A stretch of 46,786 nt of DNA from Ignavibacteriales bacterium. Lineage in GTDB: Bacteria > Bacteroidota > Ignavibacteria > Ignavibacteriales > Ignavibacteriaceae. The notes beneath the pieces are model-generated. The model had not been told where the DNA came from, searched no databases, and worked only from the letters and a program-made list of their open reading frames with translations. The stretch covers positions 1 through 46,786 of the forward strand of contig JAGUXE010000146.1 of NCBI GenBank assembly GCA_020061995.1, given 5' to 3'. How positions within the stretch are numbered: position 1 is the first letter of the stretch; the number at the start of each line of letters is the position of its first letter. Shown piece by piece: positions 32,759 through 42,137 of this stretch. A program made the translations under genes and the position numbers.

Positions 32759-35700
32759 ATGGAAAGAAAAAAAGTAACTATAGATGGAAATGAAGCGGCA
32801 GCGCACGTTGCATTTCATACGAACGAGGTTTGCGCAATTTATCCGATCACTCCATCCTCAAATATGGGGGAATGGTGTGACGCCTGGGCTGCTGAAGACA
32901 AAAAGAATATCTGGGGAGATATACCGGTTGTAAGCGAACTACAAAGCGAAGGCGGAGCTTCCGGCTCTGTGCACGGTGCTTTGCAAACCGGTGCTTTAAC
33001 AACTACTTTTACCGCATCACAGGGATTATTGCTTATGATCCCGAACATGTTCAGAATAGCGGGAGAATTAACATCAACGGTGTTTCATGTAACGGCTCGT
33101 TCTGTTGCAGCACAAGCACTTTCGATTTTTGGAGATCACAGCGATGTTATGTCAACACGTATGACAGGTTTCGCAATGATGGCTTCAAATTCGGTTCAGG
33201 AAGTAATGGATTTTGCACTGATTGCTCAAGCTTCTACTTTGGAAGCAAGAATTCCATTTTTACATTTTTTTGATGGTTTCAGAACATCACACGAAGTTAT
33301 GAAAATCGAACAGTTAAATACCGACGATATGCGTGCGATGATTGACGATGAGCTTGTTTTTGCACACAGAAAACGTGCTTTGAATCCTGATAACCCATTT
33401 ATGCGCGGAACAGCGGCTAACCCCGATGTCTATTTCCAAACTCGCGAAACAGTTAACCCATTCTATACTTTATGTCCTGAAATAGTCCAAAAACAAATGG
33501 ACAAGTTTGCTTCAATAGTGGGAAGACAATATCATTTATTCGATTATTACGGTGCCCCTGATGCTGAAAGAATAATCATCCTTATGGGTTCAGGTTCAGA
33601 AGCAGTTGAAGAAACCGTACAATATTTAACAAACAAAGAAGAAAAAGTTGGCGTTATTAAAGTTCGCCTGTATCGTCCTTTCTCAATTAATCATTTTATC
33701 GCTGCTTTACCAAAAACCACTAAATCAGTTGCGGTATTAGACAGAACAAAAGAACCCGGCTCATCCGGTGAACCTTTATACCTCGATATAGTAAATGCAT
33801 TAACAGAGACATATCTTGAAGGTAATTTAGGATTTAATTTACCTAAGATTATCGGAGGTCGTTACGGACTTTCCTCAAAAGAATTTACCCCGGCAATGGT
33901 AAAAGCAATTTATGATGAATTGAAAAAAGATAAACCCAAAAATCATTTTACTATCGGTATTAATGATGATGTTGCACATACAAGTCTTCAATATGATTCA
34001 ACATTCTCTGTTGAAGCTGCAGAAACATTCCGCGGTAAATTCTATGGCTTAGGCGCAGACGGAACAGTTGGTGCCAATAAAAATTCAATTAAAATTATTG
34101 GTGAAGGAACTGATTTTTATGCTCAGGGTTATTTTGTTTATGACTCAAAAAAATCCGGTTCAACAACCGTCTCTCACTTAAGATTCGGACCAAAAGAAAT
34201 AAAATCAACTTACTTGATTAATAAAGCTAATTTCATTGCATGTCACCAACAAGTATTTCTTGAAAAAATGGATATGCTTAGTGATGCGACTGAAGGAGCT
34301 ACATTCTTATTAAACACAAAAATTCATAAAGAAGAAGTATGGGATTCACTTCCGGAAAAAGTTCAGCATGACTTAATTGATAAGAAGATGAAATTGTTTG
34401 CGATTGATGCATACAAAGTAGGCGAAGAAACCGGAATGGGTTCACGTGTAAATACAATTATGCAAACATGCTTCTTTGCAATTTCACAAATTCTTGAAAA
34501 AGAAGAAGCAATCGGGATGATCAAAAATACAATCAAAAAAACCTATGGCTCAAAAGGGGAAAAGATTGTTGCAATGAATTTCAATGCGGTTGATCAAACA
34601 CTTGCTAATCTTTTTGAAATAGAAGTTCCTTCAACAGTAACAAGTAAATTGCAGTTGCAGCCATTCGTTAGCGGGAAAGCTCCTGAATTTGTTCACAGTG
34701 TTACAGAAGAAATTATCGCCGGTCGCGGTGATGCAATTCCTGTAAGCAAAATGCCGATTGACGGTACTTATCCTGTTGGTACAACCAAATGGGAAAAAAG
34801 AAATATTGCTCTTGATGTTCCTGCTTGGGATCCTGAAGTTTGTATTCAATGTAATAAATGCGTTCTTGTCTGTCCTCATGCAACAATCAGAGCAAAAATT
34901 TATGATGAAGCTCTTCTTGCAAATGCTCCCGAAACATTTAAATCGATTAAATTTAAATCAAAAGATTTCGGCGACAATATGGCTTACACAATTCAAATTG
35001 CCGTTGAAGATTGTACCGGTTGCGGTCTTTGCGTTGATGTATGCCCGGCTAAAAATAAAAAAGAAACCAAATTTAAAGCAATCAATATGGTTGAACAGAT
35101 TCCAATCCGTGAAACCGAAAGAGCTAATTGGGATTTCTTCTTATCGTTACCCGAAATTGACAGAACAAAATTAAAACTTGATTCAGTAAAAGATTCGCAG
35201 TTCCTTGAACCATTATTTGAGTTCTCGGGTGCGTGTGCAGGTTGCGGCGAAACTCCTTATGTTAAACTTGTTAGCCAGTTGTTTGGTGATAGAACCGTTG
35301 TTGCAAACGCAACAGGATGTTCCTCAATTTATGGAGGAAATTTACCGACAACTCCATGGACGAAAAACAAAGAAGGTCGTGGTCCGGCATGGTCAAATTC
35401 ATTATTTGAAGATAATGCTGAATTCGGTTTCGGTTTCCGTTTGGCAATCGATAAACATAATGCTCAAGCAAAATCACTACTAATGAAATTAGCTCCTGAA
35501 ATTGGCGAGACTTTAGTTGAAGAATTAATTAACGCTGATCAAAAAGATGAAGCGGGAATCTATGAACAAAGAGAAAGAGTAAAAGTTCTTGTTCAAAAAT
35601 TAAATGACCTTCAAGGAACCAATTCATTAAATGGTAAAACAAGAGAAGCTAAACATCTATTAACTTTAGCCGATTATCTTGTTAAAAAATCTGTTTGGAT

Positions 35701-36355
35701 TATCGGCGGTGACGGCTGGGCTTATGATATTGGTTATGGTGGATTAGATCACGTAATTGCTTCAGGCAAAAACGTTAACATCCTTGTTCTTGATACCGAA
35801 GTTTATTCAAATACCGGTGGACAAGCATCAAAATCAACACCTCGTGCAGCAGTAGCTAAATTTGCCGCTGCCGGAAAACCAGGGGCTAAAAAAGATCTTG
35901 GCTTAATGGCAATGTCATACGGTAATGTTTATGTTGCAAAAGTTGCAATGGGAGCTAACGATGCTCAAACAGTTCGTGCATTCCTTGAAGCGGAAGCTTA
36001 TGACGGACCATCATTGATAATTGCATACAGCCATTGTATTGCTCATGGAATCAACATGGCAACCGGAATGAAAAACCAAAAAGCTGCGGTAGATTCAGGT
36101 CACTGGCCATTATTCCGTTATCATCCTGATTGGCAAACTGAAGGAAAGAATCCATTTAAGTTAGAATCAAAAGGATTAAAAATCCCGTTGAAAGAATATG
36201 CTTATATGGAAACCCGTTATAAGATGCTTACAAAATCGCATCCTCATCTTTCTGAAGGGTTGATAAAACAAGCCCAGGAAGATGTTACCAAAAAATGGAA
36301 ATATTATGAAGAACTTGCTGCGCTAACATTCAGCAAAGAAGAAGAAAAGAAATAG
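32759..36355 (+). CDS. nifJ: Pyruvate:ferredoxin (flavodoxin) oxidoreductase, single-chain
   Basis: A 1198-aa cytoplasmic enzyme that oxidises pyruvate and CoA to acetyl-CoA and CO2, passing electrons to ferredoxin. All domains of the homodimeric PFOR are in one chain: pyruvate/TPP domain I (YPITPSSNMGEWCDAW near residue 24), domain II/III, and a 2[4Fe-4S] ferredoxin domain with Cys695/698/701/705 (CIQCNKCVLVCP) and Cys752/755/758/762 (CTGCGLCVDVCP). The TPP domain follows, with Cys826/829, Cys854 and Cys1093 for the proximal cluster and GDGWAYDIGYGGLDH. Every expected cysteine is present. It is monocistronic with a strong terminator after it, and supports an anaerobic or facultative lifestyle, perhaps including reverse pyruvate synthesis. 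Confidence 0.97.
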   Translation: MERKKVTIDGNEAAAHVAFHTNEVCAIYPITPSSNMGEWCDAWAAEDKKNIWGDIPVVSELQSEGGASGSVHGALQTGALTTTFTASQGLLLMIPNMFRIAGELTSTVFHVTARSVAAQALSIFGDHSDVMSTRMTGFAMMASNSVQEVMDFALIAQASTLEARIPFLHFFDGFRTSHEVMKIEQLNTDDMRAMIDDELVFAHRKRALNPDNPFMRGTAANPDVYFQTRETVNPFYTLCPEIVQKQMDKFASIVGRQYHLFDYYGAPDAERIIILMGSGSEAVEETVQYLTNKEEKVGVIKVRLYRPFSINHFIAALPKTTKSVAVLDRTKEPGSSGEPLYLDIVNALTETYLEGNLGFNLPKIIGGRYGLSSKEFTPAMVKAIYDELKKDKPKNHFTIGINDDVAHTSLQYDSTFSVEAAETFRGKFYGLGADGTVGANKNSIKIIGEGTDFYAQGYFVYDSKKSGSTTVSHLRFGPKEIKSTYLINKANFIACHQQVFLEKMDMLSDATEGATFLLNTKIHKEEVWDSLPEKVQHDLIDKKMKLFAIDAYKVGEETGMGSRVNTIMQTCFFAISQILEKEEAIGMIKNTIKKTYGSKGEKIVAMNFNAVDQTLANLFEIEVPSTVTSKLQLQPFVSGKAPEFVHSVTEEIIAGRGDAIPVSKMPIDGTYPVGTTKWEKRNIALDVPAWDPEVCIQCNKCVLVCPHATIRAKIYDEALLANAPETFKSIKFKSKDFGDNMAYTIQIAVEDCTGCGLCVDVCPAKNKKETKFKAINMVEQIPIRETERANWDFFLSLPEIDRTKLKLDSVKDSQFLEPLFEFSGACAGCGETPYVKLVSQLFGDRTVVANATGCSSIYGGNLPTTPWTKNKEGRGPAWSNSLFEDNAEFGFGFRLAIDKHNAQAKSLLMKLAPEIGETLVEELINADQKDEAGIYEQRERVKVLVQKLNDLQGTNSLNGKTREAKHLLTLADYLVKKSVWIIGGDGWAYDIGYGGLDHVIASGKNVNILVLDTEVYSNTGGQASKSTPRAAVAKFAAAGKPGAKKDLGLMAMSYGNVYVAKVAMGANDAQTVRAFLEAEAYDGPSLIIAYSHCIAHGINMATGMKNQKAAVDSGHWPLFRYHPDWQTEGKNPFKLESKGLKIPLKEYAYMETRYKMLTKSHPHLSEGLIKQAQEDVTKKWKYYEELAALTFSKEEEKK

Positions 36356-36380
36356 ACTCTTCATATAATATAAGTTAAAT

Positions 36381-36410
36381 AAAAGACGCAGTTCGCTGCG
36401 TCTTTTTTTT
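36381..36410 (+). terminator. Rho-independent terminator of nifJ
   Basis: AAAGACGCAG-TTCG-CTGCGTCTTT: a perfect 10-bp stem with a UUCG tetraloop followed by a T8 run, 26 bp after the nifJ stop. Confidence 0.92.
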
Positions 36411-36484
36411 GTTGCTTTTCTAAAAAAGAGTCTATATTTTTCAGATGGTTTTTAACCACCCCTTAGGTTTCGACCATGGGCGCA

Positions 36485-36512
36485 GAGTCACTTCGGTGGC
36501 TCTTGCTTTTTT
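36485..36512 (+). terminator. Hairpin with U-tract just before the NYN gene
   Basis: GAGTCAC-TTCG-GTGGCTC forms a 7-bp stem (one G-U pair) with a UUCG loop, followed by TTGCTTTTTT. It lies only 19 bp upstream of the 36531 start and 75 bp after the nifJ terminator. It may be a second terminator or an attenuator in the leader of the NYN gene. Confidence 0.5.
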
Positions 36513-36530
36513 AAATATAATTGGATATGA

Positions 36531-37154
36531 ATGCGAACGAAAATCTATATCGATGGTTTTAATTTTTACTATAGGGCAGTAAAAAAGACTCCTTATAAAT
36601 GGTTGGATTTAATGGCGCTAATGGAAAAACTATTGAGCCCAAATAACCAAATTATAGAGGTTAAATACTTCACCGCACTCGTTTCAGGGCAAAGAGACCC
36701 TCAAAAACCGATAAACCAACAAACATATCTACGTGCTCTCAAGGCATACATTCCTCAGTTAAATATTTTTTATGGACATTTCTTAACCCATCATGTGTAC
36801 GCCGAATTGGCTAAGCCAACCGCTAATCAGAAAGCCGTGCAAATAGTAAAAACAGAAGAAAAGGGTTCTGATGTCAATATCGCCGTCCATCTTTTAAATG
36901 ACGCATGGCTTAATGATTATGATTGTGCCGTTGTTGTCTCTAATGACAGTGATTTAGCTGAAGCAATGAGGCTCGTAAAGCTACATCACCCTACCAAATT
37001 AATCGGATTAATAATGCCGGGAGATGGGCACCCTTCAAAAGAACTTATGAAACATTCAGATTTTATAAAAAGAGTTAGGAAAGGGGTATTATTGAACTCT
37101 CAACTTCCTAATCCTATACCGAACACTAATTTGTTTAAACCACATGGTTGGTAA
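36531..37154 (+). CDS. NYN (PIN-like) domain protein, putative ribonuclease
   Basis: A 207-aa soluble protein with an NYN/DUF88 fold: KIYIDGFNFYY at the N-terminus (Asp8, Asn11), EKGSDVNIAVHLLNDA near residues 106-121, and CAVVVSNDSDLAEAM near 128-143. These carry the acidic residues that bind metal in PIN-like nucleases (Asp8, the Asp of GSDV, the Asps of NDSD). NYN proteins such as LabA/Limkain types are thought to cut RNA. It stands alone between nifJ and the peptidase gene, behind a terminator-like hairpin. The target is unknown; the fold call is firm. Confidence 0.8.
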   Translation: MRTKIYIDGFNFYYRAVKKTPYKWLDLMALMEKLLSPNNQIIEVKYFTALVSGQRDPQKPINQQTYLRALKAYIPQLNIFYGHFLTHHVYAELAKPTANQKAVQIVKTEEKGSDVNIAVHLLNDAWLNDYDCAVVVSNDSDLAEAMRLVKLHHPTKLIGLIMPGDGHPSKELMKHSDFIKRVRKGVLLNSQLPNPIPNTNLFKPHGW

Positions 37155-37361
37155 AGCAACGGGAATCATTTAAATAAACCAACATCATTTTTCATAAATA
37201 CACATAAATTCTTTTGCTCCACTTATTCAATATTAATGCTACTGCTATAAATAGAGCGGTAGATATTGATAGGTGTAAATTTATTACAACCCATAGTTCG
37301 CACTACAAAACAATTTTTGTATATTTTAACATTATTTTATAACAGATTAACCGGATTGAAA

Positions 37362-39548
37362 ATGAAAACAAAAAACATCTTTCCCTTTTTTATAATTCTT
37401 CTTTTCATTACCACTATTGCCAACGGACAGCTAACAAAACTGACCGTTGATGATGTTTTTACAAATCGTAGTTTTGCCCCCAAAAGCATTATGGGACTTC
37501 AATGGTTTGATAACGGAAATTCGTATTCGTTTTTGAAAATGAATCCCGAAACCAAGTCAATGGATTTATATCGACACGATCTTAAATCGGGGGAAGAAAA
37601 AGTTATTGTTTCCGGTTCTGAATTAAAACTTAAAGAAGGAGATGCACCATTTGTAATCAGAAATTATGAATGGTCACCAAACGGAAGATTTATTTTGTTC
37701 ACCGGAATGCTTCCCGCAAGAAGTTTGAAGAGTGGCGGTACTTTTTATTTGTTCGATTTTACAGAAAAGAAATTTTTTCTTCTTGCCGAATCGGAACAAG
37801 AACAAATTAATGCACAATTTTCACCTGACGGAAATAAACTCGGCTTTGTGAGAGGCGATAATCTTTTTACAGTCGATATTTTTACTAAAGAAGAAAAACA
37901 ATTAACTTTTGACGGTAATGAAAATATTCTTAACGGACACTTTGATTGGGTTTACGAAGAAGAATTCGGCATCATTAAAGGTTTTGAATGGTCACCGGAC
38001 AGCAAAACTATAGCTTATTGGCGATTAGATCAAACCGAAGTACCGCAAATTCAAATTCAGAAATGGGATTCACTTTATCTTAATTCAATTGATATGCGCT
38101 ATCCAAAAGCCGGCGCAAAAAATTCTGATGTTAAAATCGGAATTGTTTCTGTTGAAACAGGTAAAAATGTTTTTGCAGACCTTGGTTCTGAAACTGACAT
38201 TTATATCCCCAGAATTAAATTTACTTCCAATCCGAATATGTTATCAATTCAAAGATTAAACAGACTCCAAAACAAATTAGATTTTCTTTTTGCCGACGTT
38301 GCAACAGGAAAAACAACAACTGTTTTTACCGAAACGGATCCGTGCTGGATTGAGATAAACGATAATTTGAAATTCTTAAAAGATGGTAAGCATCTCATTT
38401 GGCAATCGGAACGAGATGGGTTTAATCACTTTTACTTAAAAGATTATAACGGAAAAGTTATTAATCAAATTACAAAGGGAAAATGGGAGACCGATAACAT
38501 CCATTTTGTAGATGAACAAAACAAATTAATATATTATTCATCAAATGAACGGGGTACGATTTATAGTGATTTATATGTAATAAAATTTGATGGAAGCGGT
38601 AAAAAAAGATTAACCGAAAACGCCGGAACTCATGCAATTAATTTTTCTTCCGGAGGGGAATATTTTATTGATCGATATTCAAATGCTTCATTAATTCCTT
38701 CATCATTCCTCTTTGATAAAAAGGGGGAAAAGGTTCGTGGTCTCGCAGTCTCTACAATGGATGGCTTCAAGGATTACGATTTGGGTACCTCTGAATTTGT
38801 CTCTTTCACTACAACAGATGGTGTTACACTTAATGGAATGTTAATTAAACCATCGGACTTTGATCAGACTAAAAAATATCCCGTACTGATTTATAACTAT
38901 AGCGGTCCCGGCTCGCAAACAGTTAAAGATTCTTGGCAAGGTGCAAATCTGCTCTGGCATATGATGCTTGCTCAGAAGGGTTACCTTGTTTTTATGCTTG
39001 ATAACAGAGGAACAGGCGGCAGAGGAAAAGAGTTTAAAAATATTGTTTACAAAAATCTCGGGCATTGGGAAGTAAATGATCATATTGAAGGAGCCAAGTA
39101 TTTAGCACCTCTTCCATTTGTTGATGCTGAAAGAATCGGAATTTGGGGATGGAGTTATGGCGGTTATATATCAGCATTAACTTTAATGAAAGGTGCAGAA
39201 TATTTCAAAACTGCAATCTCAGTTGCTCCTGTAACACATTGGAAGTTTTATGATTCAATTTATACCGAAAGATTTATGTCGCTCCCATCACTTAATCCTG
39301 AAGGTTATGAAACGAGTGCTGTTCTTACTTACACCGATAAATTAAAAGGAAAACTTCTACTTGTTCACGGTACAGCAGATGATAATGTTCATTTTCAAAA
39401 TGCGGTTGCGCTTGTGAATAAATTAATAGCGGAAAACATTCAATTTGAAACAATGTATTATCCCGAAAAAGATCACGGTATTTACGGCGGGAAAACCAGA
39501 CTACATTTATACAACATGATGACAAACTTTTTGTTGAATAATTTATAA
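37362..39548 (+). CDS. Dipeptidyl peptidase IV (S9 family serine peptidase)
   Basis: About 728 aa from the ATG at 37362, where a signal peptide begins (MKTKNIFPFFIILLFITTIANGQ). The open frame extends to 37266 but that extension is not signal-like. An N-terminal beta-propeller (residues ~40-470) contains DWVYEEEFG, the double-Glu motif that binds the substrate N-terminus in DPP IV. The C-terminal alpha/beta hydrolase carries the triad Ser598 (GWSYGG), Asp673 (HGTADDN) and His705 (KDHGIYG). It removes X-Pro or X-Ala dipeptides from peptides, most likely in the periplasm. It is monocistronic with a terminator following. Confidence 0.93.
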   Translation: MKTKNIFPFFIILLFITTIANGQLTKLTVDDVFTNRSFAPKSIMGLQWFDNGNSYSFLKMNPETKSMDLYRHDLKSGEEKVIVSGSELKLKEGDAPFVIRNYEWSPNGRFILFTGMLPARSLKSGGTFYLFDFTEKKFFLLAESEQEQINAQFSPDGNKLGFVRGDNLFTVDIFTKEEKQLTFDGNENILNGHFDWVYEEEFGIIKGFEWSPDSKTIAYWRLDQTEVPQIQIQKWDSLYLNSIDMRYPKAGAKNSDVKIGIVSVETGKNVFADLGSETDIYIPRIKFTSNPNMLSIQRLNRLQNKLDFLFADVATGKTTTVFTETDPCWIEINDNLKFLKDGKHLIWQSERDGFNHFYLKDYNGKVINQITKGKWETDNIHFVDEQNKLIYYSSNERGTIYSDLYVIKFDGSGKKRLTENAGTHAINFSSGGEYFIDRYSNASLIPSSFLFDKKGEKVRGLAVSTMDGFKDYDLGTSEFVSFTTTDGVTLNGMLIKPSDFDQTKKYPVLIYNYSGPGSQTVKDSWQGANLLWHMMLAQKGYLVFMLDNRGTGGRGKEFKNIVYKNLGHWEVNDHIEGAKYLAPLPFVDAERIGIWGWSYGGYISALTLMKGAEYFKTAISVAPVTHWKFYDSIYTERFMSLPSLNPEGYETSAVLTYTDKLKGKLLLVHGTADDNVHFQNAVALVNKLIAENIQFETMYYPEKDHGIYGGKTRLHLYNMMTNFLLNNL

Positions 39549-39561
39549 TAATATTTTGAAT

Positions 39562-39606
39562 TCCGGAAGCACGAATAAATTTATAATAACTGCTTCCGGA
39601 GTTTTT
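39562..39606 (+). terminator. Rho-independent terminator of DPP IV gene
   Basis: TCCGGAAGCA (39562-39571) and TGCTTCCGGA (39591-39600) form a perfect 10-bp stem with a 19-nt loop followed by GTTTTT, 13 bp after the stop. Confidence 0.8.
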
Positions 39607-39689
39607 AATTCTGATAATTCAATTTGTTCTATTGCCTTTTCGGTAAATCATAAATATGTTTAATATCATTTTTTTAGAAAGGTTTAATA

Positions 39690-40505
39690 ATGAACGATTA
39701 TACAGATGGACAGATGAATCAAGAAGATCAAGAACCTGTTGAGTTAGATTTTACCGATAAACTCGCCGGCGTATTTACAGAACCTTCAAACACATTTGAG
39801 CAAGTTGCAAAATTCCCACCTAAAACCATGGATTGGCTTCTCCCCTTTCTGGTTTTACTCTTATTAGTAATTGGCTCACAGTGGATCATGATGTCAAATC
39901 CCATTATTAAATCTGATGCAATTAGAGCACAGCGGGATGCTCAGGAAAAATATCTTGAAAAAGAAGTTGAAGCAGGGAATCTTTCTAAAGCTCAAGCCGA
40001 AGACAGAATGGAAATGATTGACCGTCAGATGGAACAAATGACGGGTTCAATGGGGATGATAATTCAGTCGATCTCCATTTTTGTAATGGGATTTATTATT
40101 TTCTTTGTTGTTGTGCTGGTCTATTTTCTAATTGCTAAATTTGCACTTGGAGGAGAAGGTACTTATTCCTCTGCACTTGTTGCAAATGGATTAGTAAGTT
40201 ATATCAGTATGATTCAAGTTGTGCTTGCAACAATACTCTCCTTAGCATTCGATAGATTAATACGTGATACTTCTGTGGCGTCTCTCCTCGATTATGACCG
40301 GACAGAGCTAGCCGGATTTATGTTATCCAAACTGGATCCAATTTCAATTTGGTCTTACGTAGTGCTTGGAATCGCTTTATCTAAAATGTTCAAAGCAACC
40401 GATGTAAAAAAATATATTATTGTAATTATTGCAGTCTGGATTTTCTGGAGTATTGTGGTATATATACTTTCTAAGTTTGTACCGTTCTTGCAAAACATGC
40501 AATGA
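39690..40505 (+). CDS. Yip1-domain integral membrane protein
   Basis: A 271-aa protein: acidic N-terminus, then the Yip1-type opening LAGVFTEPSNTFEQVAKFPP and WLLPFLVLLLLVIGS. A soluble, charged loop (residues ~75-120, QRDAQEKYLEKEVEAGN...) precedes further membrane segments near residues 125-150, 165-190, 225-240 and 245-262. Bacterial Yip1/YIF1 proteins are of unknown role. It is followed 67 bp later by the lipoprotein gene; whether they are co-transcribed is unclear. Confidence 0.75.
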   Translation: MNDYTDGQMNQEDQEPVELDFTDKLAGVFTEPSNTFEQVAKFPPKTMDWLLPFLVLLLLVIGSQWIMMSNPIIKSDAIRAQRDAQEKYLEKEVEAGNLSKAQAEDRMEMIDRQMEQMTGSMGMIIQSISIFVMGFIIFFVVVLVYFLIAKFALGGEGTYSSALVANGLVSYISMIQVVLATILSLAFDRLIRDTSVASLLDYDRTELAGFMLSKLDPISIWSYVVLGIALSKMFKATDVKKYIIVIIAVWIFWSIVVYILSKFVPFLQNMQ

Positions 40506-40572
40506 TTTTTTTAGAATTTATGTGTTATCGCCTGTTTTGATATATCGATTTTAAATCTATAGGATTTATAAC

Positions 40573-41244
40573 GTGAAGTCTCTTTTTCATACAAGAATGA
40601 AATTATTAATATTCACGGCAATATTAACAATTGCCGTGGTGTTATTTTCATGTGCTACTGTCCCGCCTTTATACTATTCCCCTGACGGCAAAATATTAAT
40701 CAAAGAAGTGAATAACGGTCGAGCAACTGCTAAAAAGCTGAAAACATTTTTTTCCTTAAATGATGAGCTTATTGAGAAGTTCGGACTTTATTATAAAGAT
40801 TCAAAATTATTTGTCTACGGAACACTCCGATATGATGAAGATTACCTTGAAGAATTTGATCTCTTCAGAATTAACGTTGAAATAAATTTAAGAACTAAAA
40901 ATTTACTATACGTTGCCTTCCCCGTTGAAAATCTGCCGTTACTTGAAGAGGTTCCCGGAATAGATTTTTTTGATATTGATAAAAAAGGAAAAATAAGACT
41001 TCAGCAAGCGGCTGAGTTGAACATCCTAGCAACACCGGAGCCTGAACCTGAAGCTGTGTTAGAGCCCGAAGCAGAGACTGAATCCGATTCCGATTCCGTC
41101 AACGCACTCAATGTAATCCCCGAAACTGTAACTATTCCCGACACGCTTGAAACCGTTATTGAACCGGAAATAGAAGCCGTCCCCGATAGCGTAACTGTAA
41201 CCAATCCACCGGAGATTGAAGAAGAACCGGAACCGGATAGATGA
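40573..41244 (+). CDS. Lipoprotein-like protein with acidic Pro/Glu-rich tail
   Basis: A 223-aa protein of unknown function. The frame starts with GTG at 40573, with AGGA nine bases before; an ATG at 40597 would give a cleaner lipoprotein signal (MKLLIFTAILTIAVVLFSC). Either start leaves a lipobox-like LFSC and a mature globular part of about 120 residues (LYYSPDGKILIKEVNN, FGLYYKDSKLFVYGTLRYDEDYLEEFDLFRINVEI). From about residue 155 the protein is a low-complexity P-E-P/E-P-E-A and D-S-D-S tail. Two degraded copies of this tail occur downstream at 43744-43812 and 45447-45536, so it borders, and perhaps seeded, the accessory array. Confidence 0.65.
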   Translation: MKSLFHTRMKLLIFTAILTIAVVLFSCATVPPLYYSPDGKILIKEVNNGRATAKKLKTFFSLNDELIEKFGLYYKDSKLFVYGTLRYDEDYLEEFDLFRINVEINLRTKNLLYVAFPVENLPLLEEVPGIDFFDIDKKGKIRLQQAAELNILATPEPEPEAVLEPEAETESDSDSVNALNVIPETVTIPDTLETVIEPEIEAVPDSVTVTNPPEIEEEPEPDR

Positions 41245-41293
41245 GTAATAAAAATATTACTAATGTTTGAGAAAATAAAAACTCACATTTATG

Positions 41294-41356
41294 AGACTTA
41301 TACGCCCATTTGTGTTTGTATAAGTCTGGTATTATGAGACCTATATATAAGTTAGC
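41294..41356. repeat. Left boundary of cassette-like array: stem-loop plus GTTAGC
   Basis: AGACTTATAC (41294-41303) and GTATAAGTCT (41318-41327) form a perfect 10-bp stem, and GTTAGCGG follows at 41351-41358. The GTTAGC box matches the right end of the boundary element at 42264-42269 and is the inverse of the GCTAAC boxes at 42140 and 43995. The hairpin may also terminate the lipoprotein transcript, although it lacks a U-run. Confidence 0.4.
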
Positions 41357-41431
41357 GGTAATTCTGTAGAACGAACGACAACAACAAAATTAAAGTCAAA
41401 ATAGTAATAACCTTAATAAAGAAAAATACTT

Positions 41432-42025
41432 ATGGCAAGATGTACAGCTCCAGTAAATGGACACCGAACTGCAAGTGGAGCAGCAAACTGTCCAGCTTGT
41501 AGCAGTAGATATGGATATGGGTCAAGTTATTTATATCCATCATACAATTACTCCTATTCTTCAAGAAGTAATAGTTCTTATGGAAATTATAATAGTTCTA
41601 AAGGACGAACTCAAAAACCCAGATGGTCAAAATCAGGTTCATCAATTTATTATACTTTATCGGAAATAAATGCACTTACTCCAGTCAGAAAAGTTGTTGA
41701 ACAAAGAGCAGATAAACCGGACATTAGAGATATTTTCCTTTGTCACGCTTGGGACGACAGAAAAGAATCTGCATTACAATTACACGACTTACTCGTATCA
41801 AATGGAGTTAGTGTATGGTTCAGCGAAAAAGATATACCATTAGGAACTTCATTTCTTCGTGAAATCGATAAAGGTTTAGCAAAATCTAAAATCGGACTTG
41901 TTTTAGTAACGCCTAGTTTTTTGAAACGAGTACAAAATGAAGGAGTTGCTGAAAAAGAATTGTCTGCTTTACTTGCTAGAGACCAACTTGTACCTATTGT
42001 ACATAATACGACTTACGATGAATGA
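41432..42025 (+). CDS. TIR-domain protein, C-terminus cut by in-frame TGA
   Basis: 197 aa. Residues 1-25 hold a small Cys motif (ARCTAPVNGHRTASGAANCPAC), followed by a Ser/Tyr/Gly-rich linker. The TIR domain starts at ~97 (DIRDIFLCHAWDDRKESALQLHDLL, VSVWFSEKDIPLGTSFLREID) and includes AEKELSALL with Glu176, the expected NADase glutamate position in TIR_2-type domains. After VPIVHNTTYDE a TGA (42023-42025) ends the frame. The same frame continues to a TAG at 42127 and encodes RDVSPLLGSRNGLDT...AEL, the normal end of this family, where the TGA replaces an expected Leu. So ~34 residues are lost by one substitution. Bacterial TIR proteins often act in phage defence; whether this shortened form is active is unknown. 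Confidence 0.8.
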   Translation: MARCTAPVNGHRTASGAANCPACSSRYGYGSSYLYPSYNYSYSSRSNSSYGNYNSSKGRTQKPRWSKSGSSIYYTLSEINALTPVRKVVEQRADKPDIRDIFLCHAWDDRKESALQLHDLLVSNGVSVWFSEKDIPLGTSFLREIDKGLAKSKIGLVLVTPSFLKRVQNEGVAEKELSALLARDQLVPIVHNTTYDE

Positions 42026-42127
42026 AGAGACGTAAGTCCATTATTAGGTTCAAGAAATGGTTTAGATACCCAAGAAGATACAATGGAGAATATTGCGAAA
42101 AAATTGGCAGAATTAATTACAGTTTAG
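42026..42127 (+). pseudogene. Stranded 3' end of the TIR gene
   Basis: In frame with the TIR gene after its TGA: encodes RDVSPLLGSRNGLDT, QEDTMENIAKK and LAELITV before TAG. This is the conserved C-terminal helix region of TIR_2 proteins. No start codon or ribosome site precedes it, so it is read only if the TGA is bypassed. Confidence 0.75.
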
Positions 42128-42137
42128 AAAAGAACTA

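Noticed and set aside
32362..32818. Two overlapping minus-strand frames in the aspS/nifJ gap
   Set aside because: Phe/Leu/Ser-rich translations of AT-rich DNA, overlapping real gene starts, no ribosome sites or family motifs.
34758..35483. Plus-strand open frames of 138 and 92 codons inside nifJ
   Set aside because: Out-of-frame shadows of the well-conserved nifJ coding sequence.
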